Source: CAZWUW01 sp964636895
GTDB lineage: Bacteria; Bacillota; Thermincolia; Thermincolales; CAZWUW01
Length of the DNA: 22,058 nt
Direction: 5' to 3'
Assembly (NCBI GenBank): GCA_964636895.1
Contig: CAZWUW010000050.1
Span: 1 to 22,058 of the forward strand
The position numbers were made by a program, and so were the translations under genes. Below the pieces are notes generated by a model. It was not told where the DNA came from. It ran no database searches and saw only the letters and a list, made by a program, of their open reading frames with translations. Of the stretch, positions 21,032 through 22,058 are shown one piece after another (position 1 is the first letter of the stretch; every line of letters starts with the position of its first letter).

Positions 21032-21760
21032 TTGAGGATAATATATATTAGGGCTTTAAAATTATCAAAAAAAATTACCGTTTTACTGCTGGCTCTGGTG
21101 GTATTGCTATTTACCACCTATTTTACTGTGAGCGGAGAAGAAAAGATTTATGAAGTGGAGAGTATTTCCTGGAAAGTTGCCAACCGGGTGATTGTTATCG
21201 ACCCGGGTCATGGTGGTATTGATCCGGGGGCTATTGGCCGGGGTGGTACCATAGAAAAGGAAATTGTGCTGGAAATAAGTAAAAAAATAAAACAGCTGTT
21301 AAGTCAGGCGGGGGCGGTAGTTGTGATGACCAGGGAAACTGATACGGATCTCAGTGACCCCGGGGGCAGTGTGGCGGCGCGTAAGCGGCAGGACCTGACT
21401 CGGCGGGTGGAGTTGGCCAATAAGCATAAAGCGGATATATATTTAAGCATTCATGTAAATAGCATTCCTTCTGCCCGCTGGCGTGGCGCGCAGACTTTTT
21501 ACCAGCGTGGGCAGGAAGATGCCAAGGAACTGGCGGAGAAGATTCAGCAAGAACTCAGGCGGGTATTGAAAAATACCGACCGGTTAGCTAAGGGGGAAGA
21601 TTTTTTTACCAACCGACAAACGAAGATGACTTCGGTAACAGTTGAAGTTGGTTTTGTTTCTAATTCGGCAGAAGAAAAGCTGCTAAACGACCAGGCTTAT
21701 CAGCGAAAGATTGCCTGGGCTGTTTACTCCGGCTTGGCAAAGTATTTGGCCGGAGAGTGA
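21032..21760 (+). CDS. cwlD: N-acetylmuramoyl-L-alanine amidase, CwlD-like
   Basis: A zinc amidase (Amidase_3 family) that cuts the peptide from muramic acid; CwlD of spore formers acts with PdaA to make muramic lactam in the spore cortex. The 242-residue product has an N-terminal membrane or signal segment (about 15-33), then the catalytic domain from residue 52: DPGHGG with H60, E75 (TIEKE), SIHVN with H141, and the catalytic glutamate E205 in VEVGF. There are no extra cell-wall-binding repeats, which fits CwlD. It starts at a TTG; GGAAAGGGGG lies about ten bases upstream and is partly within a hairpin. CwlD is commonly encoded near rplM-rpsI in Firmicutes. A non-sporulation amidase remains possible. 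Confidence 0.9.
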   Translation: MRIIYIRALKLSKKITVLLLALVVLLFTTYFTVSGEEKIYEVESISWKVANRVIVIDPGHGGIDPGAIGRGGTIEKEIVLEISKKIKQLLSQAGAVVVMTRETDTDLSDPGGSVAARKRQDLTRRVELANKHKADIYLSIHVNSIPSARWRGAQTFYQRGQEDAKELAEKIQQELRRVLKNTDRLAKGEDFFTNRQTKMTSVTVEVGFVSNSAEEKLLNDQAYQRKIAWAVYSGLAKYLAGE

Positions 21761-21874
21761 ACCAACGAGGATTTTGGTGGTATTTGGCAGGAGAATGGTG
21801 TTTTTTGCCGAAAAGTTTTATCATCAAAATGTGCTTAAAGGGTAAAATAAGTGCAGGAATAGGAGGGATTGCCT

Positions 21875-22058
21875 ATGGGCGGCATTGTATTTGCCGGGAT
21901 TGTCCCGCATCCGCCGATTTTATTGCCGGAGGTAGGGCGGGGAGAGGAGCGGAAGGTGGCCGCGACAGCCCAGGCGATGGCGGAATTTGCCCGGCGGTTA
22001 CAAGCCAGTGGGGCCGAGGTGGTGGTAATCATATCCCCTCATGGCCCAGGATTTTCTT
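21875..22058 (+). CDS. LigB-like / AmmeMemoRadiSam protein, N-terminal part (partial)
   Basis: The first 61 codons of a gene that runs off the right edge. The product begins MGGIVFAGIVPHPPILLPEV and continues to VVVIISPHGPGF. This resembles the N-terminal domain of class III extradiol-dioxygenase-like (LigB superfamily) proteins; PHPP (H12) and SPHGP supply the expected metal-ligand histidines. In Firmicutes this domain is often fused to an AMMECR1 domain and grouped with a radical SAM partner as the AmmeMemoRadiSam system of unknown function. Whether that fusion exists here cannot be seen. AGGAGGG (21861-21867) precedes the ATG by seven bases. Confidence 0.8.
   Translation, partial: MGGIVFAGIVPHPPILLPEVGRGEERKVAATAQAMAEFARRLQASGAEVVVIISPHGPGFS

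Noticed and set aside
21761..21860. Terminator or promoter between cwlD and the last gene
   Set aside because: Only short, weak inverted repeats (such as GGCA/TGCC) and no convincing -35/-10 pair are seen.

Overview
The window is a ribosomal-protein super-operon of a Gram-positive anaerobe, very probably a Clostridia/Peptococcaceae-like Firmicute. Pointers are the Firmicute gene order (S10-spc-alpha as one block, then ecfA-ecfA-ecfT, truA, rplM, rpsI), strong AAGGAGG-type ribosome binding sites, a CwlD-type amidase (usually linked to endospores), the zinc-type S14, and a ten-haem lipoprotein cytochrome. Such cytochromes are common in metal-, nitrogen- or sulfur-reducing relatives such as Thermincola or Desulfotomaculum. 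The genus is an inference, not a reading. All 41 genes lie on the + strand.

Layout. 1-59 is the 3' end of tuf. 60-242 is a structured leader with a large hairpin. 243-4899 is the S10 operon (rpsJ, rplC, rplD, rplW, rplB, rpsS, rplV, rpsC, rplP), interrupted after rpsJ by a heptamer-repeat insert at 554-609. 4889-10925 runs through rpmC and rpsQ into the spc genes (rplN, rplX, rplE, rpsN, rpsH, rplF, rplR, rpsE, rpmD, rplO, secY). 10940-12264 holds map, a KOW-domain gene and infA; adk, usual between secY and map, is missing. 12294-15200 is the alpha block (rpmJ, rpsM, rpsK, rpsD, rpoA, rplQ).

15325-18576 encodes the energizing module of an ECF vitamin transporter (two ATPases and EcfT, no substrate subunit) plus truA. 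18581-18718 carries a promoter-like pair and two hairpins, a good candidate for an L13-type leader, ahead of rplM-rpsI. These end in a strong intrinsic terminator. A cytochrome gene follows as a single-gene unit closed by its own terminator, then cwlD with a hairpin over its ribosome binding site. The 5' end of a LigB-like (AmmeMemoRadiSam) gene runs off the right edge.

Most of the window is conserved housekeeping DNA for ribosome assembly, protein export, N-terminal methionine removal, translation initiation and transcription. The least ordinary parts are the NapC/NrfH-like decahaem lipoprotein with a CX3CH first haem site, the 7-bp-period repeat hairpin inside the S10 operon, the structured tuf-rpsJ leader with a 12-codon mini-ORF, and the missing adk. 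I found no mobile element, CRISPR array, tRNA or rRNA, and nothing that I can honestly call a new multi-gene system.
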